From: an uncultured Clostridia bacterium
Lineage (GTDB): Bacteria; Bacillota; Clostridia; Peptostreptococcales; Anaerovoracaceae
Direction of reading: 5' to 3'
NCBI GenBank assembly: GCA_934281605.1
Contig: CAKQXD010000014.1
Location: 1-53,375, forward strand
Length of the DNA stretch: 53,375 bases
The notes beneath the pieces are model-generated. The model made no database searches. It saw only the letters and a program-made list of their open reading frames with translations, and had not been told where the DNA came from. A program made the translations under genes and the position numbers. Of the stretch, positions 26,215-33,181 are shown in pieces; within the stretch, counting starts at the first letter, position 1; every line of letters starts with the position of its first letter.

Positions 26215-26542
26215 GATGTGGCGGGATGCAGCCGGGGAAATGGCGTTCTCCGGGGGGATTGTGAAAAATTTGTACAGATAGGGTCTTTTGCAGAAAATCG
26301 TTACTATTTGTAAAAAATGAGGGTGAAAAATGTAACGTGGCGGCATGGGAAATAGAGGAAGTTTTCTGAAAAAACTGTAAAAGTCAAGAGGTTACAGATT
26401 TCAGAGTTTTGCGGAAAATGGGGAATTTTCAGGCTATTTTCGATGTGAAAAAGGCGGGATTTTTTGCAAAAACAACTCTAACGCTAGGGTAGTCTTTTTC
26501 GGCGAAATGTGAAATATGTAACGATAAAAAAAGGAATCTCGC

Positions 26543-26573
26543 TTGACTTTACAGCGACTATAGGACTTATAAC
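26543..26573 (+). promoter_or_regulatory. Probable promoter of the acyl-CoA dehydrogenase operon
   Basis: TTGACT at 26543-26548 and TATAAC at 26568-26573 are 19 bases apart, a long spacer typical of MerR-activated promoters, though a weaker -10 with 17-18 bases can also be chosen. A MerR-type regulator is encoded just beyond the operon. Confidence 0.5.
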
Positions 26574-26627
26574 TATTATTGAATGAAAATGCTTTTTCGT
26601 ACAATATTTAAAGAAAGGATGAAAAAT

Positions 26628-27770
26628 ATGGACTTTTCGTTAACTAAAGAACAGGAAATGTTAAAAAAGCTGGCAGCACAGTTCGCAGAAGAAGAACTGG
26701 AGCCGGTAGCAGCGGAAATAGACGCTGAACACAGATTTCCGACTGAAAATTTCGCAAAAATGGCCAAAGTTGGCTTTACAGGAATCGGAGTTCCGGAAGA
26801 GTTTGGTGGATCCGGCGGCGGTATGCTGGAAAAGGTTATCGCTGTTTCTGAATTTGCTAAGAAGTGCATGTCTTCCGCAGCAACTCTTTCCATTCACCTT
26901 ATCGCACCGCACGCTATCTTAGACTTCGGTACGAAAGAACAGAAGGAAAAATATCTGCCGAGACTGACTAAGGGCGGTGAACTGGGTGCATTCGCACTGA
27001 CAGAACCAAACGCAGGATCTGACGCTGCAGGCGTTAAGACTGTTGCTGTATATGATGAAGCTACAGATGAATACATCTTAAATGGTACTAAGTGCTTCAT
27101 CACTGGCGGTGCTCGTGCCGGCGTTCTGGTTATCTTCGCTATGACTGAACCGAAGCTGGGAACCAGAGGTATGTCCGCATTCATCGTAGAAAAGGGAATG
27201 CCTGGCTTCTCCTCCGGCAAGATCGAAGACAAGATGGGTCTGGCAGGATCCGAAACAGCTGAGCTGGTATTCGAAGACTGCAGAGTTCCGGCTGCTAACA
27301 TGCTGGGCAAGAAGAACAAGGGTTTCAAGATCGCAATGATGGCTCTGGACGCTGCAAGAATCGGCGTAGGCGCTCAGGCTATGGGTGTTGCTGAAGCTGC
27401 GATTGACCTGTCCGTTAAGTACATGGGCGAACGTGTTCAGTTCGGTAAGCCGATCGGCGTACTGCAGGGTCTGCAGTGGTACATCGCTGAGATGGCAACT
27501 AAGACAGAAGCTGCTAAGGCTCTGGTTTACGAGGCATCTTACCTGGCTGATGCTGGAAAGCCTTTCACAAAGGAAGCTGCTATGTGCAAGCTGAACGCTG
27601 CAGAAAACGCAAGATTCGTTACGAACCTGGCTCTGCAGATCCACGGTGGATATGGATACATGAAGGATTACCCTCTGGAACGTATGTACAGAGATGCTAA
27701 GCTGACTGAGATCTATGAAGGTACTTCTGAAATCCATAAAGTTGTAATTGCAAGAGCGGTAATGAAGTAG
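26628..27770 (+). CDS. Acyl-CoA dehydrogenase (proposed enoyl-CoA reductase)
   Basis: A 380-residue flavoprotein of normal short-chain acyl-CoA dehydrogenase length. The catalytic Glu is Glu364 in IYEGTSEI, its position in butyryl-CoA dehydrogenases. 'AFALTEPNAGSDAAGV' (around 122-137) and 'QIHGGYGYMKDYPLERMYRDAK' are FAD/substrate-site segments. The start is ATG 26628 (AAAGGA at 26614-26619), not the upstream ATG at 26583, which has no ribosome site. It is 19 bases upstream of etfB, so electrons come from or go to Etf. With the ammonia-lyase-like gene downstream I infer it reduces an enoyl-CoA. It could instead oxidise a substrate. Confidence 0.92.
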   Translation: MDFSLTKEQEMLKKLAAQFAEEELEPVAAEIDAEHRFPTENFAKMAKVGFTGIGVPEEFGGSGGGMLEKVIAVSEFAKKCMSSAATLSIHLIAPHAILDFGTKEQKEKYLPRLTKGGELGAFALTEPNAGSDAAGVKTVAVYDEATDEYILNGTKCFITGGARAGVLVIFAMTEPKLGTRGMSAFIVEKGMPGFSSGKIEDKMGLAGSETAELVFEDCRVPAANMLGKKNKGFKIAMMALDAARIGVGAQAMGVAEAAIDLSVKYMGERVQFGKPIGVLQGLQWYIAEMATKTEAAKALVYEASYLADAGKPFTKEAAMCKLNAAENARFVTNLALQIHGGYGYMKDYPLERMYRDAKLTEIYEGTSEIHKVVIARAVMK

Positions 27771-27789
27771 TCGAAAGGAGTGTATTCGA

Positions 27790-28593
27790 ATGAGAATTTT
27801 TGTTTGTGTAAAACAGGTTCCGGATACTTCCGGTGTTGTAGCAGTAAATCCGGACGGAACATTAAATAGAGCTTCCATGCAGACGATCATCAACCCGGAT
27901 GACCTGATCGCTATGGAACAGGCGCTGGTATTAAAGGATAATACAGGATGTCAGGTTACAGCCGTAACAATGGGACCTCCTCCTGCAGAAGGAATGCTGA
28001 GAGAACTGCTGGCAATGGGTGCTGATGATGCGATCCTGATCTCCGCAAGAGAGTTCGGTGGATCCGATACATTCGCTACTTCCCAGATTATCTCCGCTGC
28101 GATCAACCACGTTGGGTACTCTGACGAAGATATGATCTTCTGCGGAAGACAGGCTATCGACGGAGATACTGCTCAGGTTGGTCCGCAGATTGCTGAAAAA
28201 CTGGGACTGCCGCAGGTTTCCTATGCTGCAGAAATCGTAAAAGAAGGAAACGAAGTAACTGTAAAGCGTATGCTGGAAGACGGATACATGAAGATCAAGG
28301 TACAGACTCCTTGCCTGATCACATGCATCAGCGATCAGGACAGCAAGGCAAGATACATGACTCTCAATGGTATCAACCACTGCTACGAAAAGCCATATCT
28401 TGTTCTCGACTTCGAAGCTCTGAAGGACGAACCACTGATCGAACTGGACAAGATCGGTCTGAAGGGATCTCCGACAAACATCTTCAAGTCCTTCACACCT
28501 CCACAGAAGGGTGTTGGAACTATGCTTGAAGGAGCTGACAAGAACACTGCTGAAACACTGGCAAACATTTTATTAGAGAAACATGTTATTTAA
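27790..28593 (+). CDS. etfB: Electron-transfer flavoprotein beta subunit
   Basis: A 267-residue EtfB. The family signature FCGRQAIDGDTAQVGPQIAE (about 117-136) and the start 'MRIFVCVKQVPDT' are intact. The start ATG has AAAGGAG at 27775-27781. It dimerises with EtfA to pass electrons between NADH and the acyl-CoA dehydrogenase. EtfBA next to butyryl-CoA or acryloyl-CoA reductases is often NADH-linked and may bifurcate to ferredoxin; sequence reading alone does not settle which. Confidence 0.95.
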   Translation: MRIFVCVKQVPDTSGVVAVNPDGTLNRASMQTIINPDDLIAMEQALVLKDNTGCQVTAVTMGPPPAEGMLRELLAMGADDAILISAREFGGSDTFATSQIISAAINHVGYSDEDMIFCGRQAIDGDTAQVGPQIAEKLGLPQVSYAAEIVKEGNEVTVKRMLEDGYMKIKVQTPCLITCISDQDSKARYMTLNGINHCYEKPYLVLDFEALKDEPLIELDKIGLKGSPTNIFKSFTPPQKGVGTMLEGADKNTAETLANILLEKHVI

Positions 28594-28608
28594 GGAAAGG
28601 AGAGAACA

Positions 28609-29715
28609 ATGGCTTTCAATAGTGCAGATATAAATGCTTTTAAAGATATTTGGGTATTTTGCGAACAGAGAAACGGCGAGCTGATGAATACTGACTTCGA
28701 GCTGATTTCTGAAGGTAGAAAGTTAGCCGACGAAAGAGGTTCTCAGCTGGTAGGTATCCTGCTCGGACATAACGTAGAAGGACTGGCTAAGGAACTGGGC
28801 GGATACGGTGCAGATAAAGTAATCGTATGCGACGATCCTGAACTGGAAGTATATACAACAGATGCATACACAAAGGTAATCTGTGATGCAGCTATGGATT
28901 TAAAACCGGAAGTAATCCTGCTGGGAGCTTCCAACATCGGTCGTGACCTGGGTCCTAGATGTGCAGCAAGACTGAACACTGGTCTGACTGCTGACTGTAC
29001 TCATCTCGACATCGATATGGACAAGTATGTAAACTTCCTGGAAACTTCCTCCACTCTGGACCTTTCCAACACGAAGTTCAACATGGAAGACGTTAACCTG
29101 AAGATGACAAGACCTGCATTCGGCGGACACCTGATGGCAACGATCATCTGCCCGAGATTCCGTCCTTGCATGTCTACAGTTCGTCCGGGCGTTATGAAGA
29201 AGGCTCCTTTCTCTCAGGAAAGAGCAGACGCTTGTGTTGTTGAAAAGTATCCTGTAGCTCTGGCTAAGGACGACATCAAGACTCAGGTACTGGACGTTGT
29301 AAAAGAAGCTAAGCAGATCGTAGACCTGATCGGTGCAGATGTTATCGTATCTGTAGGTCGTGGTATCGGTAAAGATATCCAGAAGGGTATTGAACTGGCT
29401 GGTCAGCTGGCTGACGCTTTCGGCGGCGGCGTAGTTGGCGGATCCAGAGTTACCATCGACTCCGGTTGGCTTTCCGCTGACCACCAGGTTGGACAGACTG
29501 GTAAGACAGTACACCCGAAAGTATACGTTGCTTTAGGTATTTCCGGAGCGATCCAGCATAAGGCAGGAATGCAGGATTCCGAGCTGATCATCGCAGTTAA
29601 CAAAGATGAAACAGCTCCGATCTTCGAAATTGCTGACTATGGTATCACTGGAGACCTCTTCAAGGTAGTTCCACTGATGATCGATGCAATCAAGGCAGCT
29701 AGAGAATCCAAATAA
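28609..29715 (+). CDS. etfA: Electron-transfer flavoprotein alpha subunit
   Basis: A 368-residue EtfA, 15 bases after etfB. The C-terminal FAD domain has 'VVGGSRVTIDSGWLSADHQVGQTGKTVHP' region (about 277-305) and 'YVALGISGAIQHKAGM'. The extra N-terminal 20-30 residues compared with plain EtfA are normal for clostridial forms. Arginine codons are nearly all AGA or CGT, matching its operon partners and unlike the flanking genes. The 157 bases to the CoA-transferase contain a promoter-like sequence inside an inverted repeat. Confidence 0.95.
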   Translation: MAFNSADINAFKDIWVFCEQRNGELMNTDFELISEGRKLADERGSQLVGILLGHNVEGLAKELGGYGADKVIVCDDPELEVYTTDAYTKVICDAAMDLKPEVILLGASNIGRDLGPRCAARLNTGLTADCTHLDIDMDKYVNFLETSSTLDLSNTKFNMEDVNLKMTRPAFGGHLMATIICPRFRPCMSTVRPGVMKKAPFSQERADACVVEKYPVALAKDDIKTQVLDVVKEAKQIVDLIGADVIVSVGRGIGKDIQKGIELAGQLADAFGGGVVGGSRVTIDSGWLSADHQVGQTGKTVHPKVYVALGISGAIQHKAGMQDSELIIAVNKDETAPIFEIADYGITGDLFKVVPLMIDAIKAARESK

Positions 29716-29792
29716 GCGAACAATAACGCTACGGAATGGTATGCGTGTGTTTTAGACAGAATTTAGTTTTTCTAAAGTAAGATTTAATTGAC

Positions 29793-29827
29793 TCTCTGCT
29801 TACTGTATATAATATAGTAAGCAGAGA
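29793..29827. promoter_or_regulatory. Inverted repeat over an internal promoter
   Basis: A perfect 12-bp inverted repeat (TCTCTGCTTACT at 29793-29804 and its complement at 29816-29827) surrounds an 11-base centre that contains TATAAT (29808-29813). TTGACT lies at 29788-29793. The TTGACT-TATAAT spacing (14) is short, so promoter use is uncertain; no T run follows, so it is not a terminator. It looks like an operator or an mRNA-stabilising hairpin between etfA and the CoA-transferase gene. Confidence 0.65.
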
Positions 29828-29872
29828 CAGTTAAAAAATTAACATGGAAAAGGCAATGGAGGAAATTGAAAC

Positions 29873-31054
29873 ATGGGAAAAGTTTTTGAGGGTTTGAAAG
29901 TAGTTGACCTTACTACAGCACTGAATGGTCCGTTCTGTACAATGTTTTTGGGAGATTACGGTGCAGATGTCATTAAAATCGAGCCGGTTGGCGGAGAACA
30001 GTCTCGTTCCTGGGGACCGATCGATGAAAAGTCCGGCGAATCCGGATTCTACGGATTCGTAAACCGTAACAAGAAGGGCTGCACCCTGAATTTAAAGTCT
30101 GAAAAAGGACTTGAAATGTTTTATGAACTGGTTAAGGATGCAGATGTCCTGGTTGAAAACTACAGAGGCGGAGTAACGAAGCGTCTGAAGATCGACTACG
30201 ATACAATCAAAAAAATCAATCCTAACATTATTTACGCATCCGGTTCCGGATTTGGTCAGTATGGACCAATTACACACAGACCTTGCTATGATATCGTAGC
30301 ACAGGCTATGGGCGGCATGCTGAACCTGACAGGATTTAAAGAAAATGATCCGGTTAAGGTTGGACCGTCTGTTGCAGACCACGTTGCTGGTATCTACCTG
30401 ATGGTTGGTGTTGGCATGGCTCTGTATCACAGAGAAAAAACTGGAGAAGGACAGCACATCGACGTATCGATGTTCGATGTAATCTTCAGCTTACTGGAAA
30501 ACGCTATCGTTAACTACACAATGGGTGGATTCATTCCGGAAAGAAACGGAAACGTTGACCCGTCTATCGCACCATTCGATGTATATGCATGTAAAGATGG
30601 TTTCGTAGCTTTAGGTGTTGGTAACGACAAGCTGTTCAACAAGTTTGCAAATATCATTGGACATCAGGAACTGCTGGAAGACGAGAGATATAAAGATAAC
30701 GTTTCCAGATGTGACAACTATATTCCAGATCTGCAGAACCTGATCAGAGAATGGTGTGCAGACTACACTAAGAGTGAAATTGAAGATATCATGGATGAAG
30801 CTGGTATTCCATGCGGTCCGGTTCTGAACGTTAAGGAAGCTATCGAGCATCCGCACATTCAGGCAAGAGACATGATGGTACACTGCGAACATCCGACAGT
30901 GGGAGATATGTACTTCCAGGGATGCGTTATCAAGCTTTCCGAAACACCGGGAGAAGTTGAGACTGCACCTCCATTAGTAGGACAGCACAACCGTGAAGTA
31001 TTCGGTCTGTCTGAAGAAGAAGAAAAGACTCTCATTGAAGAAGGCGTATTATAA
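29873..31054 (+). CDS. Class III CoA-transferase (CaiB/BaiF type)
   Basis: A 393-residue family III CoA-transferase. The catalytic Asp is residue 169 in GPSVADHVAG, the same number as in formyl-CoA transferase. The start 'LKVVDLTTALNGPFCTMFLGDYGADVIKIE' and the segment 'GQYGPITHRPCYD' are family hallmarks. It moves CoA between carboxylic acids; the donor and acceptor are not fixed by sequence. Here it would activate the incoming substrate using the product acyl-CoA. It has a GGAGG site and is 49 bases before the fused hotdog gene. Confidence 0.93.
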   Translation: MGKVFEGLKVVDLTTALNGPFCTMFLGDYGADVIKIEPVGGEQSRSWGPIDEKSGESGFYGFVNRNKKGCTLNLKSEKGLEMFYELVKDADVLVENYRGGVTKRLKIDYDTIKKINPNIIYASGSGFGQYGPITHRPCYDIVAQAMGGMLNLTGFKENDPVKVGPSVADHVAGIYLMVGVGMALYHREKTGEGQHIDVSMFDVIFSLLENAIVNYTMGGFIPERNGNVDPSIAPFDVYACKDGFVALGVGNDKLFNKFANIIGHQELLEDERYKDNVSRCDNYIPDLQNLIREWCADYTKSEIEDIMDEAGIPCGPVLNVKEAIEHPHIQARDMMVHCEHPTVGDMYFQGCVIKLSETPGEVETAPPLVGQHNREVFGLSEEEEKTLIEEGVL

Positions 31055-31103
31055 AAAACTTTTATATCATTGAAAAGTATTTTTAAAAGGGAGGAATACA
31101 GAA

Positions 31104-31958
31104 ATGAGAAAAGTATCGTACTTAAGCTACACTATGACAACGGCAGATGCTAACAACCCTGATGGTATCGTGCCTGTAGGAAGACAGTTCGATTTTATCG
31201 GAGACGTTGAGACAGAAGAAATGATCCTCGTTGACGGTGATGAATCCCTCTGCCTGGGTTATACCGGAGTTGAAGTTTACAAAGACGTATATGTAGGAGA
31301 TATGATGGAGTACAAAGCTACTCTGACTCATATCGGAAACACATCCAGAGACTGCCATATCGAAGTATTCAAACTGGCTACTCCTGCTTACAGAGAAGGA
31401 AAAGCTAAGGAAGACTGCCTGCCAGGAGAAATGGTATGGTTCGATGAACCGGTACTGTGCAGTGCTGGTAACGTAAGACTGGTTGTTAAGAAGCACCTGC
31501 AGAGAGGTGAACAGCCAGACGGAACAGTTGCAGAACCTTGGGCTGACAATGAAGACTTCCCGGAAGTTGGATTTGATAAGGACCATCCGGAAGACATCAC
31601 TTTCCGTTACAGAATGTCCGACAGAGACGTATTCTATCTCGGCGGCGTAGTAAACGGAGCTAGAAACATCACTCTGATGGAAGACACTGCTAAGAGACTG
31701 ATGGCTAGAGAATTCGGAAACACTGGTCACATCACTAAGGTTGAAAAGGTAAGACTGTATGAACCATGCTTCGCTGGTGACTACCTCGAATACCACGCTA
31801 GAGTAAACAAGGTGATCGGAGACAAGATCGTTGTAGAAGTAAGAAACTACAAGTACATCGACCTTCCGGAAAATCCGGAATTCCCAAGCTCTATCGACGT
31901 ACTGCCTGAACCGAAGCTCTGCACGATCGTTCAGTTCGTATTCGAAACTTACAAATAG
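31104..31958 (+). CDS. Fused two-domain beta-aminoacyl-CoA ammonia-lyase-like hotdog protein
   Basis: A 284-residue protein of two hotdog domains (about 1-133 and 165-284) joined by a charged linker. Each resembles beta-alanyl-CoA ammonia-lyase and 3-aminobutyryl-CoA ammonia-lyase, which are single-domain. Domain 1 keeps VDGDESLCLGY (43-53), VYVGDMMEY (62-70) and GNTSRDC; it has lost the YxGGxVNGAR segment. Domain 2 keeps MSDRDVFYLGGVVNGAR (171-187) and FAGDYLEY (223-230) but has lost the DGD segment. The two may build one composite active site. Predicted reaction: removal of ammonia (or another beta-leaving group) from a beta-aminoacyl-CoA. Substrate unknown. Family recall is from memory, not a search. 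Confidence 0.72.
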   Translation: MRKVSYLSYTMTTADANNPDGIVPVGRQFDFIGDVETEEMILVDGDESLCLGYTGVEVYKDVYVGDMMEYKATLTHIGNTSRDCHIEVFKLATPAYREGKAKEDCLPGEMVWFDEPVLCSAGNVRLVVKKHLQRGEQPDGTVAEPWADNEDFPEVGFDKDHPEDITFRYRMSDRDVFYLGGVVNGARNITLMEDTAKRLMAREFGNTGHITKVEKVRLYEPCFAGDYLEYHARVNKVIGDKIVVEVRNYKYIDLPENPEFPSSIDVLPEPKLCTIVQFVFETYK

Positions 31959-31984
31959 GATGTAAACTTTTGTAAATCATAAAG

Positions 31985-32018
31985 GGGAGAGGATCGCACG
32001 ATCCTCTTCTTTTTTAAT
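31985..32018 (+). terminator. Rho-independent terminator of the CoA operon
   Basis: A 9-bp stem AGAGGATCG (31988-31996) with 31999-32007, a short loop, then a T-rich tail. It separates the fused hotdog gene from the MerR gene. Confidence 0.88.
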
Positions 32019-32044
32019 TTTTTTCTTTATTCTGCAGAAATTCG

Positions 32045-32053
32045 TGGTATAAT
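32045..32053 (+). promoter_or_regulatory. Extended -10 promoter of the MerR gene
   Basis: TG at 32045-32046, one base, TATAAT at 32048-32053. The -35 is weak. It gives the regulator its own transcript. Confidence 0.65.
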
Positions 32054-32093
32054 AACAAAATGACGGTATTTTATATGAATTTTGGAGGGACGG

Positions 32094-32963
32094 ATGAATC
32101 GCACAGACTATTATTCCATCGGTGAAGTAGCTTCAACTTGCAATATATCTATCAGAACACTGCGTTACTATGATGAAATTTCTCTTGTGGTGCCTGAAAT
32201 CCGAAAAGAAGGAAGCAAATACCGATACTACAGCAAGGACCAGATGGTCAGCATTTTGATTATTCGAAAACTGCGGTGTCTGGGAATTGGTCTGAAGGAA
32301 ATCAAAGAAATCGTATCGACCAATAATCTGGACGTGATGAAGAGTAGCGTAACGGAACGGTTGGATGATATCCATAAGGAAATCGCTGAACTGGAACGGT
32401 CTCAGCGGGAGGGAGAGGTCCTTCTCCATCGACTGGAAGAAGGAAGCGAGATTATCAGCATGCGAGACGATCCGAGAATGGCGTCGGGAACGCTTCCGGA
32501 AGATATCAAAATCGAGAAGGTGCCGAAGATCCACATATACTACTCCAGAAAAGTGATGAAAGCTTATCATAATGAAGAAGTTTCCCTGGATCGCTGGGCA
32601 GGCATCGGGGATGAAGTACGGGAGCACGGTTTAAAATCCAGCGGACCTATTATCGTAACATACCATACCGATCTGCTGGATCAGTTCCTGTCCAAGACCT
32701 GTGACATTGAGTTTGGTATGCAGGTAGAGGAATGTGATTCCGATAAAGTTCGTGATTTTGGCGGATTTTTGGCGGTCACTATTTTCCACATCGGTCCATA
32801 TAACGATATTATCAAGACGTATGTCAAGGCGCTGCAGTGGATCAACCAGAACAATTACAAGGTAAGCGGTCCGGTTTCGGAGGAGTTTATCATTTCGCCA
32901 GTTGACGTCAAGGATGAGAATGAACACGTGACGAAGATCCTGATCCCGGTCAATAAAGAATAA
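32094..32963 (+). CDS. MerR-family regulator with GyrI-like effector domain
   Basis: A 289-residue activator-type protein. The N-terminal MerR helix-turn-helix ('YYSIGEVASTCNISIRTLRYYDEI', about 6-29) is followed by a coiled-coil dimer helix (about 85-125) and a C-terminal GyrI/BmrR-type effector domain (about 140-289). Such domains bind small hydrophobic or amphipathic ligands. The start is ATG 32094 behind GGAGGG (32084-32089). It is the nearest regulator to the CoA operon and may control it, but it has its own promoter and terminator, so this is inference. Confidence 0.85.
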   Translation: MNRTDYYSIGEVASTCNISIRTLRYYDEISLVVPEIRKEGSKYRYYSKDQMVSILIIRKLRCLGIGLKEIKEIVSTNNLDVMKSSVTERLDDIHKEIAELERSQREGEVLLHRLEEGSEIISMRDDPRMASGTLPEDIKIEKVPKIHIYYSRKVMKAYHNEEVSLDRWAGIGDEVREHGLKSSGPIIVTYHTDLLDQFLSKTCDIEFGMQVEECDSDKVRDFGGFLAVTIFHIGPYNDIIKTYVKALQWINQNNYKVSGPVSEEFIISPVDVKDENEHVTKILIPVNKE

Positions 32964-33046
32964 AAGGTCGTAGACAAGCCTGACGATAGCGGACATTTCC
33001 GTAACGGTAGAGTTTGTTCCTGTTATAACAAAATCATGAAAAAGTA

Positions 33047-33088
33047 AAGAAGCATTAGATGTAACATGGCATGTAGTGCTTCTTTTTT
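33047..33088 (+). terminator. Rho-independent terminator
   Basis: AAGAAGCA (33047-33054) pairs with TGCTTCTT (33077-33084) and is followed by T. It closes the MerR transcript. Confidence 0.75.
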
Positions 33089-33134
33089 ATTGGCTGCGTG
33101 CTTCAAATATTTTACATAAAATAGAAAATAAAGG

Positions 33135-33163
33135 TTGCAAATGAATGGAAAATAATGTATAAT
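33135..33163 (+). promoter_or_regulatory. Promoter of the Tad pilus locus
   Basis: TTGCAA at 33135-33140 and TATAAT at 33158-33163 with a 17-base spacer. Its -10 overlaps the upstream in-frame ATG at 33155, which rules that codon out as the start; transcription would begin near 33170, leaving a very short leader. Confidence 0.82.
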
Positions 33164-33181
33164 CGCCGTGAAAGGAAAAAG

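Larger units (their letters stand above)
26162..26627. other. 466-base divergent intergenic region with repeated motif
   Basis: This region separates leftward thrE from the rightward acyl-CoA dehydrogenase operon. It holds the thrE promoter (26187-26214), the operon promoter (26543-26573), and three related motifs: GTGAAAAATTTGTAC at 26261-26275, GTGAAAAATGTAACG at 26323-26337 and GTGAAATATGTAACG at 26509-26523. No gene is apparent. Parts are AT-rich and could carry regulator sites. Confidence 0.5.

Noticed and set aside
26261..26523. CRISPR-like array
   Set aside because: The three motifs are too short and irregularly spaced; there are no cas genes.
29793..29827. Rho-independent terminator after etfA
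   Set aside because: The hairpin has no T run and an AT-rich centre, so it does not fit an intrinsic terminator.
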